Source: Bacteroidales bacterium (GTDB taxonomy: Bacteria > Bacteroidota > Bacteroidia > Bacteroidales > UBA932). From it: 33,044 bases of DNA. A model generated the notes under the pieces. It saw nothing but the letters and a program-made list of their open reading frames with translations, had not been told where the DNA came from and ran no database searches. Numbering within the stretch: position 1 is the stretch's first letter; every line of letters starts with the position of its first letter. The DNA is taken from contig JAEEXQ010000018.1 of assembly GCA_016287875.1 (NCBI GenBank), positions 1 to 33,044 on the forward strand. Reading direction: 5' to 3'. Made by a program: the position numbers and the translations under genes. This document shows, piece by piece, positions 7,353-15,067 of the stretch.

Positions 7353-7865
7353 TTAACATTTTTTAACTTTTTCTAGATACGCCCTGGGGACTCGCGCGCG
7401 CGCGAACACGCAACCGCAGAGGGCTACCACGACGTATAATTTTCCTTGAAGCTCGATTACGTGACCCTCCACGCCCTTCAGCGCCCCGCGGGTCACCCTC
7501 ACCAGCTCGCCCAGGGCGAGGGGCTGGTCCACCAGCCCTCCCTCCGAGATGCTTGCCTCGAACACGCGGCGGAAATCCTCCATCTGCTTGTCGGGCACGG
7601 TGAGCATTGCGTGGGATGCGTAATCGAAGAGATAGTTTACCGGCAGGCCATAGGCCGTACGCAACTGGCAGGCCTCCTGCTTGGTGGCGCGGATGAACAC
7701 CAGGTTGTTGATGACGGCGTGCTCGCGCATCTGTCCGCGGTAGTTACGACGACGCTCCGTGGGGATGAAATGTTCCACCCCTTTCGAAACGAGCCTGTCC
7801 CGCACTCCTACTTCCTGTCCGTAGGAGGTCCTGGCAGCAAACCAATATAGTGTTTCCGCACACAT
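7353..7865 (-). CDS. UpxY-like NusG-family transcription antiterminator
   Basis: The 170-residue protein is a specialised NusG paralogue of the Bacteroides UpxY type, which binds RNA polymerase and lets it read through long capsule operons. The N-terminal NGN domain (about 1-110) opens with the family segment LYWFAARTSYGQE and continues through IPTERRRNYRG and NLVFIRATKQE. The C-terminal KOW segment (LGELVRVTRGALKGVEGHV) is clear. The ATG at 7865 is chosen over the GTG at 7874, which lies directly after the upstream TAA. Two things are unusual: it is the second gene of its operon instead of the first, and it points away from the large capsule gene run. It could still act on that operon in trans or on its own leader. 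Family assignment is firm; the target operon is inferred. Confidence 0.85.
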   Translation of the reverse strand: MCAETLYWFAARTSYGQEVGVRDRLVSKGVEHFIPTERRRNYRGQMREHAVINNLVFIRATKQEACQLRTAYGLPVNYLFDYASHAMLTVPDKQMEDFRRVFEASISEGGLVDQPLALGELVRVTRGALKGVEGHVIELQGKLYVVVALCGCVFARARVPRAYLEKVKKC

Positions 7866-7874
7866 ACTACCCAC

Positions 7875-9218
7875 TTAAAACTTCTTTCCTATTATTATCG
7901 AGAGGAAGGTCAGGCCCAGCACCCGCGCGTCGAACAGCATCGAATGGTTGCGCAGGTAGTACAGGTCGAGGTCGAGCCTGGTGAGCATCTTCTCGAGGGT
8001 ATCGGTATATCCATTGTACAAGGTCGCGTAGCTGGTGATACCGGGACGGATCTGGTACAGATAGCGGTAGCGGGGGTTCATCTTCATAATCTTGTTGATG
8101 AACACCTGCCTCTCGGGACGGTATCCTATGAAGGACATATCCCCGCGGAACACGTTCCAAAGCTGGGGAAGTTCGTCCAGATGGTGAGCGCGCAGGAAGG
8201 CGCCCACGCGGGTCAGGCGGGGATCCTTCTCGCCGCTGTAGAGCTGCGCGCCCGCCTTTTCGGCATCGGTGCGCATAGAACGGAACTTAAGTATATAGAA
8301 AGGACGGCCGTTCCTGCCAATGCGCTCCTGCTTGTAGAGCACGGGGCCACCGTCCTCCAGCTTCACCGCGATGGCGCTCAGCACCGCCAGGGGCCAGAAC
8401 ACCAGCATAAGAAGGAAGGACGCCACCACATCCAGGGCCCTCTTGACATACTGCCCGGCATTCGACATCCCGTCGGGTATGGCGGAAGAATCCTCCCGGG
8501 CCTTGGCCTCGCCGAAGAAGGCATGCATATCCCCCTTCTGGGTACGGGGGAAGAAGACGCAGTCGATGCCGCCCAGCCTCCATTCCAGACGGTCGAGCTT
8601 CTCCTGGCAATCGGCGTAGAACACCACTATGTCGGAGATCACACGGCCGGCAAGGTGCTGGTCGTCGGTGAGGAAGCCCACCACGTTGTACTCCGCCGTA
8701 AGCTCGCGGGCAAGCGCCACGGAGGCATCGCCCGTGCCTATGACAAGGGCATTCTTGCGGGCGGAAGCCATCTTCACCTTGTCCGCCTCGTTATCCGAGA
8801 AGATACGTACGGCGAAGCGGATGTAGAAAATCAGCAATCCGGAGAAGAAGGCATCTGAAAGTATGGCCAGCACGGCCAGGGCGGAGGATGGCAGGCGGAC
8901 CAGACCGGCCGCAAGCACCAGGATAAGGACGATTTCTTTGAAGAAAACAGCTCCGAGAACTCTCCGGGAAGAGGAGAGTGTCGCCCAGCGGCGCATCACC
9001 TTATGGCTACCGCTCACGAGCACTCCCGCGACGGTGGCAGCAATGGCGATGGCAGTCCAGGTGAGAACCAGGAACGTGAAGCCCGATATAGGATCGGACA
9101 GCCAACGGACCAATAGGACAGAAAGCAGCGACGCAACTCCCGACAGCAATGTGTCTTGAAGCATCAGGAAACCTGCTCTCTCACACAGTTTTTCTGACTT
9201 CGAAATGTGTCGAATCAC
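7875..9218 (-). CDS. Initiating sugar-phosphate transferase (polyprenyl-phosphate glycosylphosphotransferase, WcaJ-type)
   Basis: The 447-residue membrane protein should load the first sugar phosphate onto undecaprenyl phosphate and so start repeat-unit synthesis. The N-terminal half has about four membrane segments, then a Rossmann-like domain (NALVIGTGDASVALA). The C-terminal bacterial sugar transferase domain is complete: KRALDVVASFLL followed by the membrane hairpin, LYKQERIGRNGRPFYILKFR, SMRTDAE, LDELPQLWNVFRGDMSFIG, YRPER and IRPGITSYA. The start is uncertain. GTG at 9218 leaves about 20 residues before the first membrane segment, as in related proteins, whereas ATG at 9164 (429 residues) would start inside that segment. 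A longer in-frame extension upstream looks non-coding. It is the first gene of its operon, with a leader of roughly 250 nt if the box at 9472-9479 is the promoter. The sugar transferred cannot be told from sequence. Confidence 0.85.
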   Translation of the reverse strand: MIRHISKSEKLCERAGFLMLQDTLLSGVASLLSVLLVRWLSDPISGFTFLVLTWTAIAIAATVAGVLVSGSHKVMRRWATLSSSRRVLGAVFFKEIVLILVLAAGLVRLPSSALAVLAILSDAFFSGLLIFYIRFAVRIFSDNEADKVKMASARKNALVIGTGDASVALARELTAEYNVVGFLTDDQHLAGRVISDIVVFYADCQEKLDRLEWRLGGIDCVFFPRTQKGDMHAFFGEAKAREDSSAIPDGMSNAGQYVKRALDVVASFLLMLVFWPLAVLSAIAVKLEDGGPVLYKQERIGRNGRPFYILKFRSMRTDAEKAGAQLYSGEKDPRLTRVGAFLRAHHLDELPQLWNVFRGDMSFIGYRPERQVFINKIMKMNPRYRYLYQIRPGITSYATLYNGYTDTLEKMLTRLDLDLYYLRNHSMLFDARVLGLTFLSIIIGKKF

Positions 9219-9325
9219 GCTAAAACCAACTAATTTAACCTTTAAATACACTACATCTGACCACGGACGCCCGCAAAAAGGGAACGGCCGAAGACAGGAT
9301 TGATGAAATTTATTTGAAACAAGAG

Positions 9326-9341
9326 TCTTCCGATCGGAAGA
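9326..9341. promoter_or_regulatory. Perfect 16-bp palindrome TCTTCCGATCGGAAGA
   Basis: TCTTCCGA is followed directly by its reverse complement. It lies inside the predicted 5' leader of the minus-strand operon, about 110 bases upstream of the transferase start. With no loop it is a better candidate for a dimeric regulator's operator than for an RNA hairpin. No regulator gene other than the NusG-like one is in the window. Confidence 0.5.
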
Positions 9342-9471
9342 TTGGGTGGTAGGCTTAGGTGGGTACAATAAAATCAACGTGCTCACCCGGTATTTGGGCA
9401 ACAATGCCTTCTTTACTACCAGACAAGTCTTTTCAAAGGACGACGCTGATTTCAAAGAACGTTTCCGACTG

Positions 9472-9479
9472 CAAAGATA
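9472..9479 (-). promoter_or_regulatory. Candidate -7 box TATCTTTG for the transferase/NusG operon
   Basis: The minus strand reads TATCTTTG, matching TAnnTTTG. No good -33 TTTG lies 19-21 bases upstream. If used, transcription would begin near 9465, giving a leader of about 245 nt before the GTG at 9218. Confidence 0.45.
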
Positions 9480-9521
9480 TGCAATTCACAAGTTTTTTGT
9501 TCATTTTTACCCCATTTTTTG

Positions 9522-9552
9522 TTGTTTTTGCCGAAAAAACGGCTTACATTTG
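9522..9552 (+). promoter_or_regulatory. Candidate promoter of the main capsule operon
   Basis: TACATTTG (9545-9552) fits the Bacteroidetes -7 consensus TAnnTTTG, with a TTG at 9522-9524 placed 20 bases upstream as the -33 element. Transcription would start near 9559, about 105 bases before the first ATG at 9665. The region between is AT-rich with several T runs. Confidence 0.6.
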
Positions 9553-9664
9553 CGTTTGGAATGGGTTTTTCCGTTTCTTCATAATTACGCTTTACGCGCC
9601 CCGGTCCACTGTGCAGGCGCCGCAGTATGCGTATCTCCAAGACTTATCAAAATAACTTCAAAAC

Positions 9665-10342
9665 ATGCTCAGATTAGTTTCTTTTCTGGCCGCTCTGCTG
9701 TTGCCTATAGCTTCGGTGGCGGCACAATCGAAAAGCAAACCCGAGCACCCCTTCAGCATATCGCTCCAGGGAGGCCCGATGCTTTCGGTAAATGAAAACT
9801 CCTTCACCTATGTCGACAACGGCCACGCCTCCGACCTCATCACCAAACAGGCCGGCCTCGCCTTCAGCTACTACTTCAACGGCCGCTTCGGGACACGCCT
9901 TTCCGGCTCCTACGGCCGGAACGCAGGCGGCTGCAACGTCGATCAGACCAAGGATGCCGAAAACTACTATCCCTACAAATTCGACGGAGTAAACGTCTTC
10001 CTGGACGGGCTCGTGAACCTTTCCAACGAATGGAAGGAGTTCTCGTCCGTATTCTACATAGGAATAGGCGTAGGCCACACCTTCAATTTCACCGAATCCG
10101 GACACCCCTGGCAGAGGGTCAGCCACAAGAACACCGCATACGGCGCACGCGTAGGCCTGCTCTTCCAGTACGACTTCAGCAGCCACTTCGGTGCATACCT
10201 CGACTTCTGCGGAGAGGCCTACGAAGATAACTACAACGGCCTGGAGCCCTACAAGGGCGACCACGACCAGGTGTACGGCTCGGCCGGCTTCCCCTACGAC
10301 CTCCGCGGCCTCGCATCCTTCGGACTCATCTTCCACTTTTAA
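9665..10342 (+). CDS. Outer-membrane beta-barrel protein
   Basis: The 225-residue product has a Sec signal peptide (MLRLVSFLAALLLPIASVAAQ) and alternating beta-strand sequence such as GLAFSYYFNGRFGTRLSGSYGR, FYIGIGVGHTFNF and YGARVGLLFQYDF. It ends FGLIFHF, with the terminal aromatic typical of Bam-dependent barrels. An 8-strand porin-like or OmpA-barrel fold fits the length. No catalytic motif is visible. It is the first gene after the candidate capsule promoter and lies 12 bases before the OmpA-family gene, so the two are co-transcribed. It may be a structural partner of that protein or an envelope component of export; I cannot assign a specific role. Confidence 0.75.
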   Translation: MLRLVSFLAALLLPIASVAAQSKSKPEHPFSISLQGGPMLSVNENSFTYVDNGHASDLITKQAGLAFSYYFNGRFGTRLSGSYGRNAGGCNVDQTKDAENYYPYKFDGVNVFLDGLVNLSNEWKEFSSVFYIGIGVGHTFNFTESGHPWQRVSHKNTAYGARVGLLFQYDFSSHFGAYLDFCGEAYEDNYNGLEPYKGDHDQVYGSAGFPYDLRGLASFGLIFHF

Positions 10343-10354
10343 TCCATACAGGAA

Positions 10355-11563
10355 ATGAAAAAATTCGCCCTAATCATCCTGACGGCCGCGCTCGCCTCGG
10401 CCAGTGCCGCCGCACAGTCCCAGAACATCGACAAACACTGGTACATAGGTGCCGGAATAGGCATCAACGTTGGCATAGACGGCCAGAAATACGTGTCCCG
10501 CGTGCAGTCCCACATCGGCGGCGGGGATGCGGTGGACGTGTACCTGGGCCGCTTCTGGGGCAAGGTCGGAGGATTCCGCGCCGGCTACCAGGGGCTCAAG
10601 ATATCCAACCAGTACACCGACTACAACAAGACCAACTTCTCTTATTTCCACGCCGACCTGATGGCCCGTCTGGCGGATGCCTTCGTGCCCTACCTGCACG
10701 CAGGATACGCGCACATAGATAAGGGATCACCCGCTGCCGGCGTGGGAGTAATGCTGCCCATACGCCTTTTCAAGCAGCTGTACATAATCCCCGACGGCAA
10801 GCTCACCTTCCTGAACTCCAACGCCTTCAGCGGCATAGGGGCCGGTCTGGGTGCGAATCTGAGCGCCACGATGGGCCTCAGGGTCTTCCTCGAAGGCGAA
10901 GATCCGGCCCATAAGGCGGCCCGCGAGGAGGCACGCCAGGCAAGGCACGCGGAGAAGGCTGCTGCGGCAGCGGCGGCCCTGGCTACTGCAAGGGCTGCGA
11001 TGGCAAGGCAGGAGGCCGAAGCTGCGGCAGCCAAGGCAGCCGCCGAAAAGGCCGAGGCCGATGCGAAGGCGGCTGCGGATGCCAAGGCCGCGGCAGAAGC
11101 AGCGGAGAAGGCGGCAGCGGAAAAGGCCGCGGCAAGCGCCAAGGCCGCACAGACAGCCGCGGAAAGCACCGCACAACCCGCCGTACAGCCCGCCGCCGAG
11201 CCCGCTGCAGTAAGCGCGAAGCCGGTAGAGCTGATGCGCGAAGTAGTCTATTTTGACACCAACATCTACACCATCGACGCCAAGGCCGCCAAGACCCTCG
11301 ACAAGGTAGCGGCATTTATGAAGAAGCACCCCGGAGCCAAGGCCTACATCGACGGCCACACCGACAGCACCGGCACCGAGGGCTGGAACAGCACCCTGTC
11401 CGGCCACCGTGCGGTCGCCGTGCTCGACTACCTCATAGGCAAGGGCATCAGCACCTCTTCCTTCGTGTTCGAGGGCTTCGGCGAAACCCGCCCCGCCCAC
11501 AGCAACAGCAGCAAGGAAGGCCGCGCCAGGAACCGCCGCGTCGAAATCTGCATAGCTGAATGA
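10355..11563 (+). CDS. OmpA-family protein: beta-barrel, Ala-rich coiled linker, peptidoglycan-binding domain
   Basis: The 402-residue protein has a signal peptide (1-20), an N-terminal beta-barrel (about 25-180, [13 protein letters not shown] to [12 protein letters not shown]), then a strongly alanine/lysine/glutamate-rich helical stretch (about 185-275) likely to form a long coiled rod. A C-terminal OmpA domain (about 295-402) follows. The peptidoglycan-binding signature is intact: [14 protein letters not shown] (Asp337), NSTLSGHRA (345-353) and RARNRRVEI. It would tie the outer membrane to the cell wall. The rod is unusually long for linking the two domains. The gene overlaps gmd by four bases (ATGA), so an envelope-tethering protein is translationally coupled to the first sugar-nucleotide gene of the capsule operon. 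Confidence 0.88.
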   Translation: MKKFALIILTAALASASAAAQSQNIDKHWYIGAGIGINVGIDGQKYVSRVQSHIGGGDAVDVYLGRFWGKVGGFRAGYQGLKISNQYTDYNKTNFSYFHADLMARLADAFVPYLHAGYAHIDKGSPAAGVGVMLPIRLFKQLYIIPDGKLTFLNSNAFSGIGAGLGANLSATMGLRVFLEGEDPAHKAAREEARQARHAEKAAAAAAALATARAAMARQEAEAAAAKAAAEKAEADAKAAADAKAAAEAAEKAAAEKAAASAKAAQTAAESTAQPAVQPAAEPAAVSAKPVELMREVVYFDTNIYTIDAKAAKTLDKVAAFMKKHPGAKAYIDGHTDSTGTEGWNSTLSGHRAVAVLDYLIGKGISTSSFVFEGFGETRPAHSNSSKEGRARNRRVEICIAE

Positions 11564-12627
11564 AAACAGCCCTGATAACGGGAATCACCGGCCAGGACGG
11601 AAGCTTCCTGGCCGAGTTCCTGATCGAAAAAGGATACGAAGTCCACGGTATCCTCCGCCGCAGCTCCTCGTTCAACACGGGGCGCATAGAGCATCTCTAC
11701 CTCGACGAATGGGTGCGGGATATGAAGAAGAAGCGCCTGGTCAACCTCCACTGGGGAGATATGACCGACAGCAGCTCGCTCATCCGCATCATCAGCAAGG
11801 TAAAGCCCGACGAAATCTACAACCTCGCGGCCCAGAGCCACGTGAAGGTGAGTTTCGACGTGCCCGAGTTCACGGCGGATGCCGATGCCATGGGAGTGCT
11901 CCGCCTGCTGGAGGCCGTGCGCATAGCAGGCCTCGAACACAAGTGCCGCATCTACCAGGCATCCACATCCGAACTCTACGGCAAGGTGCAGGAGGTTCCC
12001 CAGAAGGAAAGCACCCCCTTCTACCCCCGCAGCCCCTACGGCGTGGCCAAGCTCTACGGCTTCTGGATAATGAAGAACTACCGCGAAAGCTACGGAATGT
12101 ACTGCTGCAACGGCATACTCTTCAACCACGAAAGCGAGCGCCGGGGCGAGAACTTCGTGACCCGCAAGATCACTCTGGCGGCGGCACGCATCGCCCAGGG
12201 CTACCAGGACAAACTCTACCTCGGCAACCTCGACGCCAGCCGCGACTGGGGTTATGCCAAGGACTACGTGGAATGCATGTGGCTGATCCTCCAGCAGGAG
12301 AAGCCGGATGATTTCGTGATTGCCACGGGCAAGAGCCACACCGTGCGCGAGTTCTGCACCCTGGCCTTCAAGGAGGCGGGGATAGAGCTGCGCTGGGAAG
12401 GCGAGGGCGAGGACGAGAAGGGCATCGACGCCGCCACCGGCCGGGTGCTGGTGGAGGTGGACCCGGGATACTTCCGCCCCGCCGAAGTGGACCGCCTGCT
12501 GGGCGACCCTTCCAAGGCGCGCACCCAGCTGGGCTGGAACCCGGACAAGACTTCTTTTGAACAATTAGTAAAGGTAATGGTGGCGCATGACCTGAAAAAA
12601 GTGCGCAAATTGTACCGAGATGAATAA
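11560..12627 (+). CDS. gmd: GDP-mannose 4,6-dehydratase
   Basis: The 355-residue enzyme converts GDP-D-mannose to GDP-4-keto-6-deoxy-D-mannose, the first step towards GDP-L-fucose. It is an extended short-chain dehydrogenase: NADP-binding GITGQDGS (8-15), LAAQSHV (89-95), and the catalytic set Thr136 and Glu138 (in [11 protein letters not shown]) with Tyr160 and Lys164 (PYGVAKLYG). [16 protein letters not shown] and [11 protein letters not shown] are classic Gmd segments. Length is standard. It is followed by fcl with an 8-bp overlap. No GDP-mannose-forming enzyme (ManB/ManC) is present, so that precursor must come from elsewhere in the genome. Confidence 0.96.
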   Translation: MKTALITGITGQDGSFLAEFLIEKGYEVHGILRRSSSFNTGRIEHLYLDEWVRDMKKKRLVNLHWGDMTDSSSLIRIISKVKPDEIYNLAAQSHVKVSFDVPEFTADADAMGVLRLLEAVRIAGLEHKCRIYQASTSELYGKVQEVPQKESTPFYPRSPYGVAKLYGFWIMKNYRESYGMYCCNGILFNHESERRGENFVTRKITLAAARIAQGYQDKLYLGNLDASRDWGYAKDYVECMWLILQQEKPDDFVIATGKSHTVREFCTLAFKEAGIELRWEGEGEDEKGIDAATGRVLVEVDPGYFRPAEVDRLLGDPSKARTQLGWNPDKTSFEQLVKVMVAHDLKKVRKLYRDE

Positions 12628-13558
12628 AGACAGCAAGATTTACGTAGCGGGGCACCGCGGGATGGTGGGCAGCGCGATTATGAGAGAACTTCGCAAGCAA
12701 GGCTACACCAATATCATAACCCGCAGCCACGCGGAGCTCGACCTTACCCGGCAGGAGGCGGTCGAAAGCTTCTTCGCGGCCGAAAAGCCCGAATACGTAT
12801 TCCTCGCAGCGGCCAAGGTTGGCGGCATAGTCGCCAACCAAAGCGCTCCGGCCGACTTCATCTACGACAATATGATGTTGGAGATGAACGTCATCAACGC
12901 CGCGTGGAAGAATGGCTGCAAGAAACTCGAGTTCCTCGGCAGCAGCTGCATCTACCCCCGTATGGCCCCCCAACCCATGACGGAAGGATGCCTGCTGAGC
13001 GGAGCTCTCGAAAAAACGAACGAAGCATACGCCCTAGCTAAGATCAGCGGCCTGAAGTACTGCGAATTCCTCAACCGGCAATACGGCACCGATTTTATCT
13101 CAGTCATGCCCACCAACCTTTACGGTCCCAACGACAACTACCATCCCGAGCACAGCCACGTGATGCCCGCCCTCATCCGCCGCTTCCACGAAGCCAAAGT
13201 ATCCGGAGCGCCGAGCGTGACCTGCTGGGGCGACGGCTCCCCGCTCCGCGAGTTCCTCTATGTGGACGACCTCGCCGAGCTCTGCGTGTTCCTTATGAAC
13301 AATTACAGCGGCAACGAAACCGTGAACGCAGGCACGGGCAAGGAAATCAGCATCAAGGACCTGACCGCCCTGGTGGCGAAGGTGGTAGGCTACGAGGGGC
13401 GCATAGAGTGGGATACCACCCGCCCGAACGGCACTCCCCGCAAACTGCTGGACGTCAGCAAGGCCGCAGCCCTGGGCTGGACCTACCACACCGAACTCGA
13501 GGACGGCATACGCCTCGCATATCAAGACTATCTGAATGGTAAAGGCTCTGCTTTGTAA
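12620..13558 (+). CDS. fcl: GDP-L-fucose synthase
   Basis: The 312-residue enzyme carries out the 3,5-epimerisation and 4-reduction of GDP-4-keto-6-deoxymannose, giving GDP-L-fucose. It has the nucleotide-binding GHRGMVGS (11-18), the active-site SSCIYP (108-113, whose cysteine matches the catalytic Cys of E. coli Fcl), and the Tyr137-x3-Lys141 pair in [35 protein letters not shown] and [14 protein letters not shown] are family-defining. It starts inside the gmd 3' end and overlaps the next gene by 23 bp. It shows that the polysaccharide can contain L-fucose or a derivative of it. Confidence 0.96.
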   Translation: MNKDSKIYVAGHRGMVGSAIMRELRKQGYTNIITRSHAELDLTRQEAVESFFAAEKPEYVFLAAAKVGGIVANQSAPADFIYDNMMLEMNVINAAWKNGCKKLEFLGSSCIYPRMAPQPMTEGCLLSGALEKTNEAYALAKISGLKYCEFLNRQYGTDFISVMPTNLYGPNDNYHPEHSHVMPALIRRFHEAKVSGAPSVTCWGDGSPLREFLYVDDLAELCVFLMNNYSGNETVNAGTGKEISIKDLTALVAKVVGYEGRIEWDTTRPNGTPRKLLDVSKAAALGWTYHTELEDGIRLAYQDYLNGKGSAL

Positions 13559-14240
13559 ACTGGGACGGGACATAGCCGCCCCCTTCAGGAATCTCCGTGA
13601 ATACGTCAGCCTAAAACTGCGCTTTCACGGAATTCTGCGCTTTAACAGGAGCGTCAGGATAGGCCCCGGAAGCAGTTTCGAAGGGGCCGACAGCATAGGC
13701 GACGGAAGCCGCTTCACCGGCCATATGGGCTATGGTTCCTATATGATGACGCACTGCGACCTCACGGCCGACATAGGCCGTTTCTGCTCCATCGGGCACG
13801 AGGTTATGAGCACCCGCGGGACCCATCCCTACCAGGCCCCCTTCGCCACCACCTCCCCTATGTTCTACTCCCTGCGGAAGCAGGCGATGGAGACCTTCGC
13901 AAGCCGTCAGCGCTTCGAGGAAATAGTACCTCCCACCAAGATAGGGAACGACTGCTGGATAGGCTCCAGGGTGTTCCTGGTGGGCGGAATCACCATAGGC
14001 GACGGAGCCGTGGTGCTGAGCGGCGCGGTGGTCACGAAGGACGTACCGCCCTACGCAGTGGTGGGCGGAGTTCCTGCCAAGCTGGTCAAGTACCGCTACG
14101 ACGACGACACCATAGCCTGGCTCCTCCGCACCCGTTGGTGGGACAAGCCCACGGAATGGCTCCGCTCTCACGCCGAGCTGCTCTGCGACATAGAAAAACT
14201 CAAGGAAGCACTCGATGAAGATCAGCATAATAACGGTTAA
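13536..14240 (+). CDS. CatB/XAT-type left-handed beta-helix O-acetyltransferase
   Basis: The 234-residue protein is a hexapeptide-repeat acyltransferase of the xenobiotic acetyltransferase/CatB group, common in polysaccharide loci where it O-acetylates sugars using acetyl-CoA. Hexapeptide turns are visible ([19 protein letters not shown], then [14 protein letters not shown]). The His in [12 protein letters not shown] (His97) is the expected catalytic base. [27 protein letters not shown] and [17 protein letters not shown] complete the C-terminal helix coil. The start overlaps fcl by 23 bp and the end overlaps the next glycosyltransferase by 26 bp. The acceptor sugar is unknown. Confidence 0.88.
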   Translation: MVKALLCKLGRDIAAPFRNLREYVSLKLRFHGILRFNRSVRIGPGSSFEGADSIGDGSRFTGHMGYGSYMMTHCDLTADIGRFCSIGHEVMSTRGTHPYQAPFATTSPMFYSLRKQAMETFASRQRFEEIVPPTKIGNDCWIGSRVFLVGGITIGDGAVVLSGAVVTKDVPPYAVVGGVPAKLVKYRYDDDTIAWLLRTRWWDKPTEWLRSHAELLCDIEKLKEALDEDQHNNG

Positions 14241-15066
14241 CCGCAACGATGCCGCCGGGCTGCGCAAGACTATACTGAGCGTAGCGGCCCAGACGGCCAA
14301 GCCCTGGCAGTTCATAGTGATAGACGGCGCCTCCGACGACGGCAGCGCCGAGCTGCTGCAGGAGTACGCCGAGAGCATCTCCTACTCCGTCAGCGAGCCC
14401 GACAAGGGCATATACGACGCAATGAACAAAGGCATAGCCCAGGCGGACGGCGACTACTGCATCTTCCTGAATTCGGGAGATGTATTCTGCGGCCCCACGG
14501 TGCTGGAGGCCCTGCAGGATAGCGGCGCGGAGGCCGACATAATCTGCGGCAACGCCATAATACTGGAAGAGCCACCCCGCCGCAAGACAGCCCCCGGGGA
14601 AATCACCCTCCGCACCCTTTTCAACGGCTCTATCTGCCACCAGGCAGCCCTGATTTCCACCCGCCTGCTGAAAGAAGAAAACTACGACAGCAGTCTGAAG
14701 ATAGTGGCCGACCGCAAGTTCTTCCTGAACAATCTGGTGCTCAAGGGCTGCAGCTACCAGAACATAAACGTAGATATAGTTGACTACGACATCACCGGCT
14801 ACAGCGCCCGCAACCGTCTGGCCTCCGAGCAGGAGTGGCAGAAGGTGCTCGCGGAGATGCTCCCCGAGCGCATACTGCTCGACTACGGCCGCGGAACCTC
14901 CGGCGCCCTCTACGGCAACGGCGCCTACGAAAGATTCTTCCTCGAAACCGGCCGCCGCAACTGGCGCCGCCCCATCTACCGTATGGTCCGCGGTGCGCTG
15001 AGCCTGCTCGGCATCATAGTTCCCGCCGCCAGGTTCGCAAGACAATTCCCAAAGCAGACCGACTAA
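14215..15066 (+). CDS. GT2-family glycosyltransferase (WcaE-like)
   Basis: The 283-residue GT-A enzyme opens [20 protein letters not shown]. It carries VIDGASDDGS (35-44), EPDKGIYDAMNKGI (61-74) and the metal/nucleotide motif FLNSGD (84-89), as in the WcaE-type branch of GT2 that includes putative colanic acid fucosyl- or glycosyltransferases. No membrane segment is evident. The ATG at 14215 overlaps the acetyltransferase end by 26 bp; a start any later would cut off the first beta-strand. Being close to gmd/fcl, it is a candidate fucosyltransferase, but donor and linkage cannot be told from sequence. Confidence 0.88.
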   Translation: MKISIITVNRNDAAGLRKTILSVAAQTAKPWQFIVIDGASDDGSAELLQEYAESISYSVSEPDKGIYDAMNKGIAQADGDYCIFLNSGDVFCGPTVLEALQDSGAEADIICGNAIILEEPPRRKTAPGEITLRTLFNGSICHQAALISTRLLKEENYDSSLKIVADRKFFLNNLVLKGCSYQNINVDIVDYDITGYSARNRLASEQEWQKVLAEMLPERILLDYGRGTSGALYGNGAYERFFLETGRRNWRRPIYRMVRGALSLLGIIVPAARFARQFPKQTD

Positions 15067-15067
15067 G

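Larger units (their letters stand above)
9219..9664. promoter_or_regulatory. Divergent control region between the two polysaccharide operons
   Basis: This 446-bp gap separates the minus-strand transferase/NusG operon from the plus-strand capsule operon. I see no credible gene in it; short open frames here merely run into OMP gene sequence in another frame. It is noticeably more AT-rich than its surroundings, holds facing -7 boxes (9472-9479 minus, 9545-9552 plus), and has a 16-bp perfect palindrome in the minus-strand leader (9326-9341). The long leader on the minus side is a plausible site for UpxY-type antitermination, which is an inference. Confidence 0.65.

Noticed and set aside
9346..9795. 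149-codon open frame crossing the divergent region
   Set aside because: It runs into the OMP gene in another frame, has no family features and crosses the promoters.
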